From Enoplolaimus lenunculus (taxonomy: Eukaryota > Nematoda > Enoplea > Enoplida > Thoracostomopsidae): a DNA stretch of 64,000 bases. The DNA lies in assembly GCA_030248215.1 (NCBI GenBank), contig JASANG010002344.1, forward strand, positions 62,001-126,000, written 5' to 3'. Positions 62,360 through 64,000 of the stretch are shown one piece after another. A program made the translations under genes and the position numbers. Every line of letters starts with the position of its first letter. Within the stretch, counting starts at the first letter, position 1. The notes below the pieces were generated by a model. It was not told where the DNA came from. It was given only the letters and a program-made list of their open reading frames with translations, and searched no databases.

Positions 62360-62702
62360 ATGCGCAAGTATCGAGCGACCACAGATGTCGCAAGAAAAGT
62401 CGGATTAATTTTACGCTGCATAATATCGGTACGTATCAGTTTGTAAAAGTAACAATTCAAACCGGGACCGTTTACAAAACGTAGCGGAATGAACGTCGTT
62501 TGTGTTTGTGCAGGACAAAACGTAATTGAAATTGTTGCATTTTACAATGAGTTATCGTGGCTTTATATTAACTGTGTAAAGCATCCGTTTATTTCAGTAT
62601 GAATATGCAGTTGTCCAGTCAACGTTTTGGGGCGGGTCTTCAGAAAAGGAAACGTTGCAATTTGTTCGACCTACTACTGGCTGCTGGCCCTGTGTGAATT
62701 AA
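62360..62702 (+). CDS. Weak candidate for a two-exon small protein
   Basis: Exon 62360-62428 (MRKYRATTDVARKVGL...) ends at TCG|GTACGT. A second open exon at 62598-62702 follows TTATTTCAG and reads YEYAVVQSTFWGGSSEKE... to a TAA. The phases agree (0) and the product is 57 residues. I do not recognise it. The match of donor, acceptor and frame could be chance over this length, and there is no homology support. Confidence 0.25.
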
Positions 62703-64000
62703 GATAGGGATTTTTGAGCAGAAAAATGATGTGTACACCAAAAAACTTTGCAATGTTAACGGACTGAAACTTACTCATGCGCCCTCACGTGCCAGTGTTT
62801 GTGTTGCTTTTTTCGTAACAAAATGAATCTTTCCAGTTGCGCATTCTACGTGTTGCGTTGTTTTGTTTTGTCTCTGAATGAAATTGAATAATTCTGCACA
62901 CACGTTGCACAAGTTATAGACAATTATTCGCGTTTGGCTTGGCTTATGTTGTTTTTAAATAATATCGACACAAAAATTCAAAAATTAAGAACAAATACAT
63001 TTTTGAGATGGCCTTTAGGCTGTCTGTTTTAAAATGAGACATTTGCGAAGTACAGATTTTACAATGCATTGTCGTTCGATATTTTGTCAGCTAGCACGCT
63101 TTTGGTTTTTTAATGAACTATCTTGAACGGAAATCCGTTGCCAAATTCAATCGGAAAGCAGGAGAGGTTAGATATTAGTTTGCGAAAAGGTATACCCTCG
63201 TATTTAGTGATTGGATCTCCCTTAATTTGTCATTCCTATTTTTGACCTTCACATGTTAGACTTGGAGGCTTCATTTGCATATGCATTATTCAAAGTATAC
63301 ATGTCTTAAATATTGTGGTCATATTGCGTATTCAGTAGTCACATTCAGTGTTTACATATTTGCACAGTTATGGCTCGGGCAACAAATTAGTAACACGTGG
63401 GCGCTGAGGCGCAATCGGTTACAATGTTGTTCGTTTAGGGACGGTGTGAAGAGTAGTTGATCGAAGTTCGAGTTCACCTGGGACCTGGGGCTTAAAATAT
63501 TAAAACGTGACAGTTATTTGTTGTTTTTGTTTGTAGCTCTTCAAAATGTCATTTAGTAGTTTGATCCGTATTGTGTGGCATTGTGTCAAAATTATCGTGA
63601 GGATCACAATAGTTATGGTATTTTGATTTGAACGATTACTTATTCTTGCAATTTCATTTTGTTCAGCTGTATTGCTCAATTAATGCATTTGAATTTTAGT
63701 TTTCAATGTGCCAATTCTGAAATATGGTGTCTGTTAATTTTACTGTAGTGCAGGTTGGCATCGAAACAACGTTTTCGTAGATGTTGAATGCGAACCTTGA
63801 CTTCGAAAAATTCTTTATACATGTAGAGAAGTATGTTAAAATTAAAAATGTAACCGTTTAACGTGCAGAATTAATAAAACTCAATGTGTTTCCAATTTTC
63901 AGCATGGCTGGATTCTTTGACTGAAACAAAAACCGATGTTAGCCTTCTGTACTATTGAATATGTTGTTGTTAAATTGCATTATATATTATCAATGTGTCT
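62703..64000. other. Terminal stretch, no gene seen
   Basis: AT-rich sequence with short open frames. At 63887-63924 an acceptor-like TTTTCAG is followed by ATGGCTGGATTCTTTGACTGA; this could be a short last exon for an upstream gene but nothing ties it to one. Confidence 0.4.

Overview
The window is nuclear DNA from an invertebrate animal. It is AT-rich, and its genes are cut into many small exons by GT-AG introns plus at least two GC-AG introns. Introns and spacers are crowded with short DNA-transposon relics. Protein similarity (WASHC4, eIF3c, ZIP13) is clearly metazoan; I cannot place the phylum with confidence. All families were recognised from memory of protein sequences, without any database search.

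Layout. (1) 301-11586, plus: a complete 24-exon WASHC4 (SWIP) gene. (2) 11587-15344: a transposon-filled spacer. (3) 15345-18078, plus: a two-exon F-box/leucine-rich-repeat gene. (4) 33159-19396, minus, convergent with the F-box gene: a 22-exon eIF3c gene. (5) 33160-39138: a repeat-rich spacer without a convincing gene. (6) 43138-39139, minus: a seven-exon zinc transporter of the ZIP13 (SLC39A13) type. (7) 43139-47546: an hAT-like MITE inside a CTA microsatellite, a 5'-truncated LINE with a YADD reverse transcriptase, and nested DNA transposons. (8) 47547-56481, plus: a six-exon gene for a protein of about 1377 residues that I do not recognise. Its N-terminal half looks nuclear and disordered, its centre is compact, and its tail is Tyr/Asn/Ser-rich. 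(9) 56482-64000: mostly stacked repeats, plus one weak two-exon candidate at 62360-62702.

The host genes act in unrelated housekeeping roles (endosomal actin nucleation, ubiquitin ligase targeting, translation initiation, zinc transport), so the neighbourhood suggests no shared pathway. The most striking non-genic feature is a large set of small non-autonomous elements ending CAGGG...CCCTG. Several keep exact 8-bp target duplications, the hAT hallmark, and carry short GGAACCGG-type arrays just inside their ends. A second set ending GGCCCATGT also has 8-bp duplications. Nesting gives relative ages. I saw no CRISPR, no rRNA, no LTR element and no intact transposase gene.
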